DNA of 64,000 nt. It comes from Chondrilla cf. caribensis (taxonomy: Eukaryota > Porifera > Demospongiae > Chondrillida > Chondrillidae). The position numbers and the translations under genes are program-made. This document shows positions 14,126-23,859 of this stretch, piece by piece. Below the pieces are notes generated by a model. The model was not told the DNA's origin, did not search any database, and was given only the letters and a program-made list of their open reading frames with translations. The stretch spans positions 2,304,259-2,368,258 of the forward strand of contig OZ026560.1 in NCBI GenBank assembly GCA_964020155.1, written 5' to 3'. How positions within the stretch are numbered: position 1 is the first letter of the stretch; each line of letters starts with the position of its first letter.

Positions 14126-16643
14126 CTCTGATGTAGCATACACACACATTTGTCTCTGATGTATAATGTACATATGTAGTACTCTCCCCCTCATGGAAGC
14201 ATCACAGTTGCTTTACATGTTGCTTGCCTCCCATCATCAGGTGGATATCTTTGCCTACGCAATGTTCCTCTATGAACTAATGACTGGTGTACGTACATTT
14301 GAAGAAATTGAGAATGTTTCTGACATAAACCGACTTGTTCTCCGTGGTGAACGACCAAGGATCTTTGATTACAATGCTGACCCAGTGTTCCCCAGCATGG
14401 AGGAGTTGATGTTTGATTGCTGGAAACAAGCAGCTGCCGACCGTCCCAGTGCTAACCAGGTTAGTTCTATCAATGAACCAGCTCACATGTTTTAAACTTT
14501 CTGACAATGTTTGTCGATCCACTAACGTACGTAATGTGCATATATCTAATCATGCATACATTGTTATACCACATATGTACATGTAGTGTGCATATAATCT
14601 AATGCGCATTCTACCATCTGCGTATCTATGTGTGAAGCATTAGGTATCTGTTTAACAGTTGTGTCTTTGTCTTTCATTTCTGTAGGTGATCAGTCGATTG
14701 TCTGAGCCTGGTTTTCTGTGTCGCAAACATTGTATCACGAATGTCAATCGCCAGCCTCTCCCCAAAGTATCCCAGATCTACGCCATCCCGAAACACGAGG
14801 ACCAGGTTAACGTCGACTTCAACTCGGTCTGGATGTGGAGTAAGCAGGACTCCCAACGCAACTTCAGTATTCTCAATGCTTCAAGAGGTGTGTTCACCGT
14901 CGTTGAGAAGGTGTGTGAAGGAGGACGGGTCTACTGTATGACATCTACCGGAGAAGTACACAAACGGCTGTGGGCTGGAACTGCTGTGAGTTGACATACT
15001 TTGTGCTTGTATGTGACATGTTTAGAAGTCAAGTGTGCATACTGGACAAGCACTTGATGTTAGTACATGCATGGAATTCTTTTATGTCATTCCAATATTT
15101 TGTGGAGTCATGCAGGACATGTTTGTACTCATTACTCTTCCTGCTCATTATACTTGCAGTATAATGTGAGCAAAACATCATATTTATTTATACTCACAAA
15201 CAAGTGGTTATTGGTGAATTTAAACCATTACATTGTGCAAAATTTCTGCATACATAGGCAGTACTTATAGTCTGATATGGTCTGTGTATACTAGGCATGT
15301 AATATGTACACAGAGTTATCTATTGTTACCCTGTTCTCATGATAACAGGGTCATGAGATCCATGTCTTTGAGCAAGGACCTAACTTGGTGGACTCTAAAA
15401 TGATGTGGACCTATACACTCAAGAAGGGAGATTCTGTGCTGGACCTCACCACAGAGGTCACCAATGGAAGGGTCAGTTGGATTCTTATTGTACTTGTCAT
15501 CACTGACTGTGATGTGGATGATGTTGACTGTGTGATTTTCCCTGTTAATAGGTGACTAGAGTATTTGCTGCATTGGCTAATGGCTGTGTGTGGGTATTTT
15601 CGCGTCAGAGTATCACTGGACCAGTCTCTGAGAAGGTAGGTGGAGCAGTGAAGAGACCAGATTTGATCGATGTCCGGTGCATGGATGATCAGAACGACGA
15701 GGAAGCCCACGACTGGCTGGATCCCCAGGTCCTCCAAGTCAGCGAATCCAAGAAGCCTCCAAATTGCTTGCAGATAGTCAAGGGTAAACAGCTGTGGTGT
15801 GGATGCGGTAACACAATCGTTGTGGTCGACATCAACAAGATGGAGAAGATTAAAGAGTTTACTGTCTTTAGCAACAAGTTCCATCTTGTCTACCAGTTGG
15901 TGACTGTAGGTGACAGGGTGTGGGTGAGGGGGCGTCAACTGCCGTCAGTGATCGAGTACAATGCAACAACCTTCGAGCCATTGTGGAAGATCAACTGTGA
16001 GGAGATTGACCCCAGTGGAAAGTACGTTTGTGAGCAGTACGCTACAGAAGAAGACACCCAAATTGATGAACCATTCCCAGAGCCTAAGCCTGTAGACCAA
16101 CCCCAGGACTCTGATCAGCTGCAGTTTCAGGTTGAGAAGGTTCCAAATTTTCTTCGCCCTGGAGGAAGATCAGCTATCACCTCAGTACGATATGGAAGGA
16201 GCCTCAAACAGCGCAGAGAGAGGCTGACTTCTATTAGTATTCAGAAGCTGGGCGACCTAAGAACAAAACGTCATGGTGGTACCAGAGTGACCTCCCTTCT
16301 ACTGGTCAGAAACTGCTTATGGATTGGGAGGGGTATGGGTGATATTCTAGTTGTAGACGTATCCAAGGAAGACACCAAGGGTCATGTTCTGGCAAGATTA
16401 GCCCTGGATGATACAGAAACATATGGTAACAAATCCAGCCAGTTTCTAGTCCTGGTCAATAATGAGTTTGTGGTGGCTACCCAGTACCTCGCTCCCTTAG
16501 CCCCCAAGTCTAGCACTGCAGATGTGCCACCAAGACAGCAAGTTACAGTGTGGGATGCCTGGACAAGGGAGACTATACTGCAGTTCAATCGAAGGACGAA
16601 AGCTGTGTTGGACTGCGGAGGGATTTCATTGACGAAGAGTTGA
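105..16643 (+). CDS. LRRK/ROCO-family protein kinase, 3' 17 exons (5' partial)
   Basis: Multidomain signalling kinase of the LRRK type; the window opens inside an upstream intron. Exons: 105-214, 651-754, 1240-1362, 1579-1740, 3181-3361, 5937-6022, 8390-8549, 9233-9589, 10192-10424, 10844-11021, 11328-11694, 12748-13135, 13688-13924, 14241-14459, 14686-14985, 15349-15471, 15552-16643 (TGA). All introns are GT-AG and all phases agree, giving 1472 residues. Order: a last LRR, Roc GTPase, COR, protein kinase, then about 500 residues resembling the LRRK C-terminal WD40 region. The second exon could instead begin at 594, but 651 follows a good pyrimidine tract and gives the family-typical join of LRR to Roc. 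The family controls membrane trafficking and cytoskeleton; the specific role here is unknown. LRRK1/2 orthology is not resolved because the N-terminus is missing and ROCO genes are often duplicated in invertebrates. Confidence 0.87.
2233..2409. mobile_element. pogo-like MITE, 177 bp
   Basis: Terminal inverted repeats begin CAGCGAAACCTCGCTAATCC and the right end reads back as CAGTGAAACCTCTCCAATCC. Both ends are flanked by TA (2231-2232, 2410-2411), the target of pogo/Tigger elements. The interior contains more copies of 'AATCCAACA'. It has no coding capacity and sits in an intron of the LRRK-like gene. Confidence 0.8.
2613..2662. repeat. Perfect 50-bp palindrome
   Basis: TGTCACCATAGACACTCTAA...CTACGTAG...TTAGAGTGTCTATGGTGACA reads identically on both strands for 50 bp with no loop. 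A related near-palindrome with the same TGTCACCATAGA end lies at about 17336-17383. Confidence 0.9.
3889..4345. other. Intronic island with CRE and NRF1-like motifs
   Basis: This stretch of the LRRK-like intron 3362-5936 lacks the TACGTA words of its surroundings. It contains TGACGTCA-type sites (the core GACGTC at about 4286 and 4321, in an inverted arrangement GCCATGATGACGTC / GACGTCATGGC) and GCATGCGCGAC near 4338. An 80-codon open frame runs on the minus strand (3889-4131). It could be a nested minus-strand promoter and first exon, or an old insertion. Confidence 0.3.
5071..5900. repeat. 25-bp-unit minisatellite, about 33 copies
   Basis: Tandem copies of CATGTTGGTGTACTGCAGTAGTGTA fill the intron just before the exon at 5937. 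Variants (ACTACAGTA for ACTGCAGTA, GTATA for GTGTA, CGTG for CATG) occur in a repeating order, so part of the array is a 100-bp, four-unit higher-order repeat (about 5300-5500). Because 25 is not a multiple of 3 and the unit has no stop on one strand, all minus frames are open; this is not a protein gene. Confidence 0.97.
5937..11694 (+). CDS. COR domain and linker exons of the LRRK-like gene
   Basis: Exons 5937-6022, 8390-8549, 9233-9589, 10192-10424, 10844-11021 and 11328-11694. They encode the C-terminal-of-Roc dimerisation region: a typical start with [13 protein letters not shown], the block [12 protein letters not shown] and [16 protein letters not shown], then [18 protein letters not shown]. 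The final exon carries an acidic linker (EEIEEEI) and ends inside the kinase glycine-rich loop [12 protein letters not shown]. Assignment rests on motif order between Roc and kinase. Confidence 0.85.
7419..7687. mobile_element. MITE with TACCRTATAGCCRGAAA inverted repeats
   Basis: The left end TACCATATAGCCGGAAATAT and the reverse complement of the right end, TACCGTATAGCCAGAAACAT, match over about 25 bp, and both are followed by TTGGC. It is 269 bp and noncoding. The duplicated target may be just TA. The superfamily cannot be assigned from this copy. Confidence 0.7.
8025..8188. mobile_element. pogo-like MITE, 164 bp
   Basis: Ends CAGTGAATTCCCGTTAATCC and (reverse complement of the right end) CAGTGAATTCTTGTTAATCT, each bordered by TA. 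It belongs to the same TIR family as the copies at 13176, 23135, 39387 and 58911. Confidence 0.8.
10617..10808. repeat. Tandem repeat of GTGTGTATGTATCTGTGTGGTAG-like units
   Basis: About four units of roughly 24 bp containing TATGTATCTGTGTG are followed by four shorter variants containing ACATGTGATAGGTGTGTCT. They lie in the intron immediately before the exon at 10844 of the LRRK-like gene. Confidence 0.8.
11655..14730 (+). CDS. Kinase-domain exons of the LRRK-like gene
   Basis: The kinase spans the end of exon 11 and exons 12748-13135, 13688-13924, 14241-14459 and the start of 14686-14985. Visible motifs: glycine loop [13 protein letters not shown] with the ATP-site lysine at residue 696 of the partial protein; catalytic loop YRDLKGDN (Asp833, Asn838); DYG (Asp856) in place of [14 protein letters not shown] activation-segment end; and DRPS in the last helix. 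YRD and DYG are the LRRK2-type variants, so all catalytic residues look intact. The intron at 13925-14240 holds a long CA repeat. Confidence 0.9.
11695..12747 (+). other. Intron of the LRRK-like gene, nothing recognised
   Basis: This intron splits a lysine codon inside the kinase N-lobe. It is AT-rich; I see no transposon ends, tandem repeats or credible exon in it. Confidence 0.5.
13176..13256. mobile_element. Partial pogo-like MITE (one end)
   Basis: It begins TA|CAGTGAATATTCGTTAATCT and runs through GGCAGATTAATGATATGGCGGATTA, as in the longer copies at 23135 and 39387. No matching right end follows, so this is a truncated copy. Confidence 0.7.
13404..13635 (+). repeat. Dispersed repeat family R1, copy B
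   Basis: About 232 bp matching 46701-46936 closely, including ATAGACAATTTATAC, CTAATTTCCTGCCTTGTTCT, ATGAAACCTGTCTGGTGACC and the 46-bp end seen at position 1. It is noncoding and lies in the intron before the kinase catalytic-loop exon. Confidence 0.85.
13957..14122. repeat. CA microsatellite
   Basis: An imperfect then pure (CA)n tract of about 165 bp directly after the exon ending at 13924. Apparent His/Thr-rich or Cys/Val-rich reading frames across it are artefacts. Confidence 0.97.
14686..16643 (+). CDS. C-terminal propeller-like exons of the LRRK-like gene
   Basis: Exons 14686-14985, 15349-15471 and the large terminal exon 15552-16643. The roughly 480 residues after the kinase contain repeated short beta-type blocks ([62 protein letters not shown]) that fit the WD40 propeller closing LRRK proteins. 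The stop at 16641-16643 follows the last strand. Assignment to WD40 is by position and pattern, not by a profile search. Confidence 0.78.
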
Positions 16644-17239
16644 AATGAACAAAAGTAGTGACTACAGACTTAGTTATCTTTTGTAGAGGTTTTGTACTCT
16701 GTACTATTGAGTGTGCACCTAATATGTAGTGATATTGCTATTATTTTTGTTCTTATTAATGTTATTGTTATTGATTACAGTGATTGCTGTAATATTAATT
16801 TTAGTTTGGGATGGTGAATTCAATCAACTCGTATTTTGTTATCTTGTAAGGGCATCCAAGAGGAAGGGCATAATTACCGTCTTAATATGAGTTGTACCTT
16901 CCATTCAAGGCAGTTAACCCTGTTTGAGGGGTCCATTGTATTCACAAGGTGGTAGGTCGAGGTTGCACTGGATGATCATGGCTTGGTGTTATGTATAGTA
17001 TACAGTATTAGTTTTTATGAATAGGGAATTCAAATTCGTTATAATTTACATAATAATGAACAGTACTAGTGTACCATGCATCCACATATTATGTATACTG
17101 TTGAAACTTGTTCTAATACTATATATAATAATTATTATAGACAACAGACTAACACCCTTAGGATTTGTATTACTGCGCATGCTTAACTGAACAGCTGAAA
17201 CACATGGAGTTTGTTGGATAAACGCGTGTCAAGTAAACC

Positions 17240-17315
17240 TAGTCTAACCAGATAGGCCACCTCCCTTCGGGCGTTTCGGATCCGCGGGCAGGAGGCGGTC
17301 TAGCTGGTTAGACTA
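17240..17315. mobile_element. 76-bp inverted-repeat element, TAGTCTAACC family
   Basis: The left end TAGTCTAACCAGATAGGCC and the right end (reverse complement) TAGTCTAACCAGCTAGACCG match closely. It is flanked by CAAGTAAACC and CAAATAAACC, a 10-bp direct repeat with one mismatch. The TIR resembles that of the 831-bp element at 30871-31701. Confidence 0.75.
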
Positions 17316-17335
17316 CAAATAAACCAAACGTGAGT

Positions 17336-17383
17336 GTCACCATAGATACTGTATACCCGGGTATACATCTATGGTGTCACGTT
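17336..17383. repeat. Near-palindrome related to 2613-2662
   Basis: GTGTCACCATAGATAC...GTATACCCGGGTATAC...ATCTATGGTGTCAC. The core GTATACCCGGGTATAC is a perfect palindrome, and the outer arms carry the same TGTCACCATAGA word as the perfect palindrome at 2613-2662. Confidence 0.8.
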
Positions 17384-17851
17384 AACGATGTCGGGAAAAC
17401 GAAAGAATGTAAAAACTATTCACGCAGTGGGCGTTTAAATCGATCCCACTAATCGCTCTGCTGAGCATCGTTCCCTTACTAGTTATCTTGGTGAGTCATA
17501 TTTGTATTCCTTTATTCGTTTGATTTACAGCTTTTACCGGTAATCTCAGGATTATTATTTTGTTTTTATTCACAATTATTAGTGTAGTCGCCGTCAACTC
17601 CAAGGTATGTGTTCTCGCACAGGTAAATACATTCTGCCAGGTCTTCCAGAGAATAGTACGGCGCGGGCGAGGTTCAGCGCTTTGTGGGCCGCATAGTGGA
17701 GACTTTATACTAACTTTGAAACACCTAGACCTGTTATTGTGTCCTTATCTACTTTTGTTTTAAGAAATACAACTCTTTCTCCAGGATTTACCGGACGGGT
17801 GTACGTATGTACGTATAGTCTAGAGTTGAGTCATGTCCATATATGGCAATG

Positions 17852-18050
17852 CAGAGAAACCTCTATTAAACGACACTTCAAATGAAGGGCACCATAGAAA
17901 TTACCTCCCTACAAAGGGCACTCCCTTAGGAACCAAAAACAGATTTCCTTACAGTGCTGATACATTTTCACCTCTGAAAAGTGGACAATCTTCCTACAGT
18001 GGACCAATTGGTTGGTTCCAATGTGCCCTTTATAAAGAGGTCTCGCTCTG
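17852..18050. mobile_element. Degenerate pogo-like MITE
   Basis: The left end CAGAGAAACCTCTATTAAAC and the right end (reverse complement) CAGAGCGAGACCTCTTTATA share the CAGNGNAACCTC pattern of pogo-like ends. TA duplications are not visible, so the copy is old or misbounded. Confidence 0.45.
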
Positions 18051-18971
18051 TTTCTTTGTCACCATATTCCACATGAACTACAGTGGATTCCGTTGGACAC
18101 AAACTATGTTTGACAGAAAATATCTGTTAGACACCACCATGTCCTGTACATATGTATGGTGTAGTAACGAAGTGTCCTGAGATGAACCCAGCTCTGTTAA
18201 TGTAATCCTTTGGAGTTCTTAGTAAAAAGGCTCTATTCAACTTTACTGTTGGATGTATTTTGTGATGATGGACTTTATATCATTTGATGGTTTGATGTTT
18301 GCTCACTAGCAAATCCAGCTATTTTTCTTTACCTATGTATGTCCAGTGTTACTTTGGCTAAATGTTAGAGATGAACCGTGATTTCTTCACATGCTTTAGG
18401 GTGACCTGTACATTTGAAATGTTATATTCAAGGTCAAACCATAGAGTGCATGTAACCCCTGGGTGGTGACTATTAGGTGTGACTGTAGGGCGTGACCAGT
18501 GTCCACTGGGTATGACCATAGGTTGTAAAGTGTATGTACTTCATTTGATTACACCATGGGATCTGGTTGTAGGGTAGAAATATAATATGGGTGTGGCAGA
18601 ATAGTATTTTATGTGGGACTGTTTTAGGGGGATCACATCTATGTCCAATCCTCTTGGACCGTACAACTGCAGCTTAGTGAATAGTAGCCTGTGTAGTGAC
18701 AGTTGCTGGTTGTAGTTGTAATTTTACCCTATGATTGGTTATCTAGGACCTCCAAGCTGAGGTGGGTTTCAAATTATTAGTGAAAATCCATGAATTGAAT
18801 GCACATGAACACCTGTGTGCGAGGTTCATGAGTTCCTAATAAGGCAATTTAGTTTCAATTTTTCTTTCATATTTGGAGTAATGCTGAAATAGACTATAAA
18901 AGATTGTTCCTTTTGTAACGTTCTGCAGCCAGTGTCTTACAGTCACCATCCACAGGTTTAGTCCAGTCAAA

Positions 18972-21900
18972 ATGACCAAGAAGCCACCTCCTCCACCAAA
19001 GGCTAAGCCAGGTATGCAGTGTGTCTCTGTTTGGTGCCATGAACGTGTACTACCTCAACAGTACTGCTCCAATGGCTTGTACCATGTGCACTGTATGTGC
19101 TCTGTCTATTGTATACCAATACTGTATAGCGGGAGAAGTTTGCAAGGCCAAATTTCATGTTTTTTACAATTTGACCCAATTTACAAAAGTTTATTTGCGA
19201 AATCATTACAATAATATGTATACATTAGTCAACATAATGTGTTCCTATGCCTCACCACAACAGTGAATTCATATTATAATTTATATTTTTGTGAAACAGT
19301 AATGTATGCGTGATATAGGCCGCCCTTTTTCCCCGTCATCCCTACATATAGAGTGCTATCTCATTCTATGATAATCTGCAAAAATGGCCAATTTTGAACC
19401 ATCTAGAATTACGTAAAAACTGGACTAGAATTCAATTTCAAAGGCTTCACCAAATGTAATACCTCCAGTGAAGGTTCTTTTGAACCTGAAAAAGACGCCC
19501 AAGTATTCCAGAGTGTGTGGGTGTGTGAGGGGGGTAATAGCCCACACATTTTTTAACTTGAGTTACTTGATAGAGTAGTTTTTCAGGACAAATGTCACTC
19601 TGTGTCCTGTAGGATGACAGGAGCACACAATACCCACTGTTCCAGTGGTAATGTATAGGGTGTACAATGTGTATTGTATTTATACACATTCAGGGCTTCA
19701 TTTTGGAGGCAGGGGGCCAAGCCCCCCCCTGATAGATTATCGCCCTCCAGTCTATACCACAAATTATGTACACATGTTGGTGAGATGAAGCCACAATAAA
19801 GTTTAATGGCGTTTCTTATTCCTGATTGTTCTGACACATGTCTCCAATATGTCAGCTTTATTGTGTACAGCAATGCTGAGTGTGTATCAACTTCAAGTGA
19901 AAACATGCTAACTTAACAGTGGTTCAGTTGGTAAACATTGATGTAGTGATAGGTGGAGATGTTTTTCACTATAGGACAAGTTCAAGTTGTTCGTGCTATT
20001 TACCCCTACACTGCTCAACAGGTGAGAATACTCTCCAGTGTGTGCCATATACTCTGTATGCAAGTACACTCTTTATCTTGGTATGTACCAAGTTATACAA
20101 TACTTGACATTAGGATTCCCTTTCATTGTTCAGCACGATGAGCTCACCTTCAACGAAGGAGACCTACTGTACATCATTGAAAAGGTACGTACTTGTACAT
20201 TGGGTAGATGCGTAGTATGTTACCATTGGTTTGAGCATGATAGTGTTTGGTTGATAATCTTCTGCAATGATACACTTTGACCATTTACGTACATTTGTAT
20301 CATGTACAACTAAGCCAGTTTGAGCTGGTACAGGGCCAGTGTTTTTAGTGGAAGTGAATTTTACGTGCTACTACTTGGGTTTGAGGGTACATGCATCTAG
20401 ACTACTGTTTTTGAAGTATTATGGGTGTTTTGACTCAAACTGGTGCTTGTTATAATTGCCTGATATAGCCTGTGGTCAAGTGATATGTAGGATGAAAGTA
20501 CAGAGTGTAAATTGAAAATTGTATTCATGAATGTTTTAATGTATTGTGATTGTTGCCCACCATGTACCCTATTATCCACGGTAGTCGGAGTCGGGATGGT
20601 GGAAGGCTCGAGTTGGTGGGACTAAGGGCAAGGAAGGTCTAATCCCAGCCAATTACAGTAAGTAAAGGCTCACTGGTATGTATGATATGTTATACGTACT
20701 GAAACACCAATACTTGTACAGCGCAGACATTGAGTTGCAGCCACAGCCCATTCACTGTTTTCACTAGCTATTTTTAACTTCATTCCATTACATACGTATT
20801 TAATTGTTTTTCAAACTGCTTTGTAGAAATGGTCCAACTGGCTAGACTAACCCTTTGCTATAACCTCAAATACAGTATGTAGTAGAGTGACATACGAGGT
20901 TTTACCTTACGATGGTTTCCTTTATCGTATGATGTGTTCGTCTAAGTACATAGGTTGTAGTCTGAAGGTTAGTAACGTTTGATGTTAGGGTCTTGGGCTG
21001 TATAGGCTCCACTGTACATGGCACTACATTAAACTCCACTCAAATCTTGTTCTGTAGTTGAAGAGTCTACTGAAACCGTGGAAAATGTCCTCCATGAGGC
21101 TGCAAAAAGAGGTACATAAGTGTGTATGTAATGTGCATGTACGTATATGTATCTTAGTTTCTACATTTGGTATCTGTATGTACTATTCACTATACTACTG
21201 AAATAAACATTACTTGTTTATTGGTGTACCTTTTTGTATAGGAAATATGTCATTTTTGCAAGAGTGCTTAAATAACAAGGTACGTTCGTTGTGAACTCCT
21301 GCGTTAGCGTGTACTAGTACAAGTGGGAGCCCCAGGATGATCTTCCATATCCAGCCTTAGGATGGTCTTGCATATCCAGACCTTAGGATGGTCTTGCATA
21401 TCCAGACCTTAGGATGGTCTTCCATATCCAGCCTGCAGGCAGTCTTACTCCCCCAGAACACAAAGTGGTCTGCATATCCTAGGGTAATCTCACATATCCA
21501 GGCCCAGAGCTAGACTGACATAATATTATGTTGTGAATAAACCAATTCTCTTTTCACACACATGTACACAGTATCCCATTACAAGTGTGTATTCTGTTTG
21601 TTCAACTGTTATATGCTAGCTGCATATTATTTGGTGGTGTTATCTAAACAACACACCGTGTTAATCCTCACTGTGTTATATTGCACATTCATAAGGTGTC
21701 CGTGAATGGACTTGACAAGTCCGGATCAACTCCCTTACATTGGGCAGCAGCAGGGGGTCACATAGGTAAGCTGATACTAGGCTTCTTCAGTATGTATCTT
21801 CATTACACCCAGTACACCCTACTACCAGTTGAATGTCTGGCTACAATATATCACAATATGAGGTAGGGTTGTCTATTTACTGTATACAAGTGTAATGCTT

Positions 21901-23859
21901 ATACTGAACATGTAATCGATATGGTGCACATGACAACCATGTGACCAATATGGTACATGAATTTACCCTTCCTAACCTTTACAATCTTGGAAATTTTTAT
22001 GGGTCAACTTGTTACTCCTGTTCTTGGTAGAATGTGTCAAAGCATTGCTTCAAATACCAAATTGTGAAGTAAATGTACAGGTGGGTGAAGGGTGTGTGTG
22101 TGTGTGTGTGTGTGTGTTGTTCAGTTCTTTACAGCCAAGGTGTACACCTTGTATGTTTTAATGTACACAGAATAAGCTCGGAGACACTGCACTGCACAAT
22201 GCTGCATGGAAGGGGCATGCTTCAGTGGTTGAAATGCTTCTCGAGAGAGGTTAGAGGCAAAGTCACCCTATCTAAACATTATCAAACCATATAGTTTTCT
22301 CTTGATGTATTCAGGAGCTCGTAAAGATCTTCGTAATAATGAAAAAATGCTTGCTTATAATCTTGCAAGTAAATTTCCAGAATGTGGAAGACTGTTAACA
22401 GATCATAAAGGTATTAGCAGTGATATTGGTTCAGAGATGTATAGATGACATCATGTATAGTGGACCTCCATACACTGTGGGTGCTATGTCTATATTATAC
22501 TCCATAAACAGCTGTGTACAGACTATACTACATGTGTTTATGCCCATTTGAAGTGTTATCTAATCACGGCATGTTCAGTATTAGATGTTATGATTAGCAG
22601 ATACCTTTAACAGGGGTATCTATAGCTTTGTTTTCATTTATCAAAATTTCACAACAATAGCAGAATATTTATTCTGTTATTGTTAGTTCATGTTAGTACT
22701 AATTAAATGCTTTTATGTTTGAAGATGGAAGAGTTTAGTTTTGAAATCCAGTTAGAAATATAGTTTTCACCAGCTGCCACTTTTCTTGTATATTTACAAG
22801 GCCCTCTCCCAAAACATATACGTAGTAAGAAACGCGAACAGGTAATATGTATAATAATATATAAATAGGTAAAACGAGTTTAAAAAAACCCTGGAAACTT
22901 CAATAATTTGCTTCAAAGTTCCACAAACGGTGAGGGGCAACATTGGTGTCATTCTTCACAGGACTTACCTGCTAAGGAAGACTCCTTAGATGTATTTATA
23001 TAATAGTTAAGAATCTTTAAACATAGCATAAGGCCAACCTGGTCCATAAAAAGGATATCAATAGGAAGCCTTCACAAACTTACTGAAATTCCTATCTTGA
23101 CAGGCAGCCATTTTAAATAATATGCAAATGTATGCAGTTATCCACCACAAGTGGTTCTGCAGATTTTGGTGGATTAATGATATGGCGGATTTTACTGATC
23201 TTCTTCGGGATGTCTTCTGTCATTCGTTGCACAATTTGAATGTTCTGCTTCTTTGAGAAACAAAGTATTATCAGTGAACGTTGTGGTCAGATTCCTCTCT
23301 CTGTAGTCAACTGCAAATTGCTTTGCTGCTGTTTTGCTTTACACCAACTGAACTTCTCGACACTTGACAGATTATTTGTTACCAAATCCCATATAAAAGT
23401 CCAAATTGCTGCACAGAAGAATGGGAGATGGTGGAATTGTGAGATAGCAGATTACTTTTATAGCATAGCCATACACACATATTTGTTACAAAATAGTATG
23501 GCGGATTAACTGGGGGTGGATTAACCAATATCCACTGTATTAGTATTGTTCTGTACACTTTTCAAAGTGAAAACACCATAAACCTGCCTTGGGTGGCCCA
23601 AATAGTATGAGCTTTGAAATAAATTTTACTTCATCCTGTTACGGACAACTGAATCTGAGAAATATGAAAGCAACTGAAATATTATAATTTCAAAATTTAT
23701 GTGAAATTGTAGAAATTGTAAATATCTTCATATAGCTATTCCTCTGTTAGCAGTGGCCATTTTATAAAGTTTCTGATTTTGTACTGACACTGTTTGTTTG
23801 GTGGTGACTTCCCTTTAGTTTCTGAGGAAGGATTCGAGGATGGTGAAGACTCTGATTGA
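18972..23859 (+). CDS. OSTF1: Osteoclast-stimulating factor 1-like SH3/ankyrin adaptor
   Basis: Small cytoplasmic adaptor with a short proline-rich N-terminus ([12 protein letters not shown]), one SH3 domain and ankyrin repeats. Exons: 18972-19011, 19975-20021, 20134-20184, 20585-20657, 21058-21111, 21242-21279, 21696-21765, 22031-22080, 22171-22249, 22315-22410, 23819-23859. They sum to 639 nt, 212 aa plus stop; human OSTF1 is about 214. SH3 (residues ~16-73): [34 protein letters not shown]. Ankyrin region (~80-185): [19 protein letters not shown] and [16 protein letters not shown]. The acidic tail EDGEDSD matches the family ending and comes from a tiny last exon after a 1.4-kb intron holding a pogo-like element. 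The start is the only ATG giving this N-terminus. The family binds Src-type partners and is linked to cell motility. Confidence 0.94.
21330..21505. repeat. 27-bp tandem repeat in OSTF1-like intron
   Basis: About four units of CCAGACCTTAGGATGGTCTT + GCATAT, decaying into TATCC-containing variants to about 21505, in the intron between the exons at 21279 and 21696. Confidence 0.8.
23135..23537. mobile_element. pogo-like element with decayed transposase fragment
   Basis: The right end ...GGATTAACCAATATCCACTG is followed by TA; the left end CAGTTATCCACCACAAGTGG is a shortened TIR. The interior matches the copy at 39387-40031 (TTCGTTGCACAATTTG, GCTTCTTTGAGAAA, CCTCTCTCTGTA) and on the minus strand keeps the decayed coding remnant of that copy. 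It lies in the last OSTF1-like intron. Confidence 0.75.

Larger units (their letters stand above)
16644..18971. other. Spacer between the LRRK-like and OSTF1-like genes
   Basis: It holds the 3' end of one gene and presumably the promoter of the next. Recognisable content: a 76-bp inverted-repeat element (17240-17315), a near-palindrome (17336-17383) and a degenerate pogo-like copy (17852-18050). No additional gene was found. The open frame at 17833-18180 lies over the degenerate element. Confidence 0.6.

Noticed and set aside
17833..18180. 115-codon plus-strand frame between the LRRK-like and OSTF1-like genes
   Set aside because: It overlies a degenerate pogo-like element, has no splice partner and no family resemblance.
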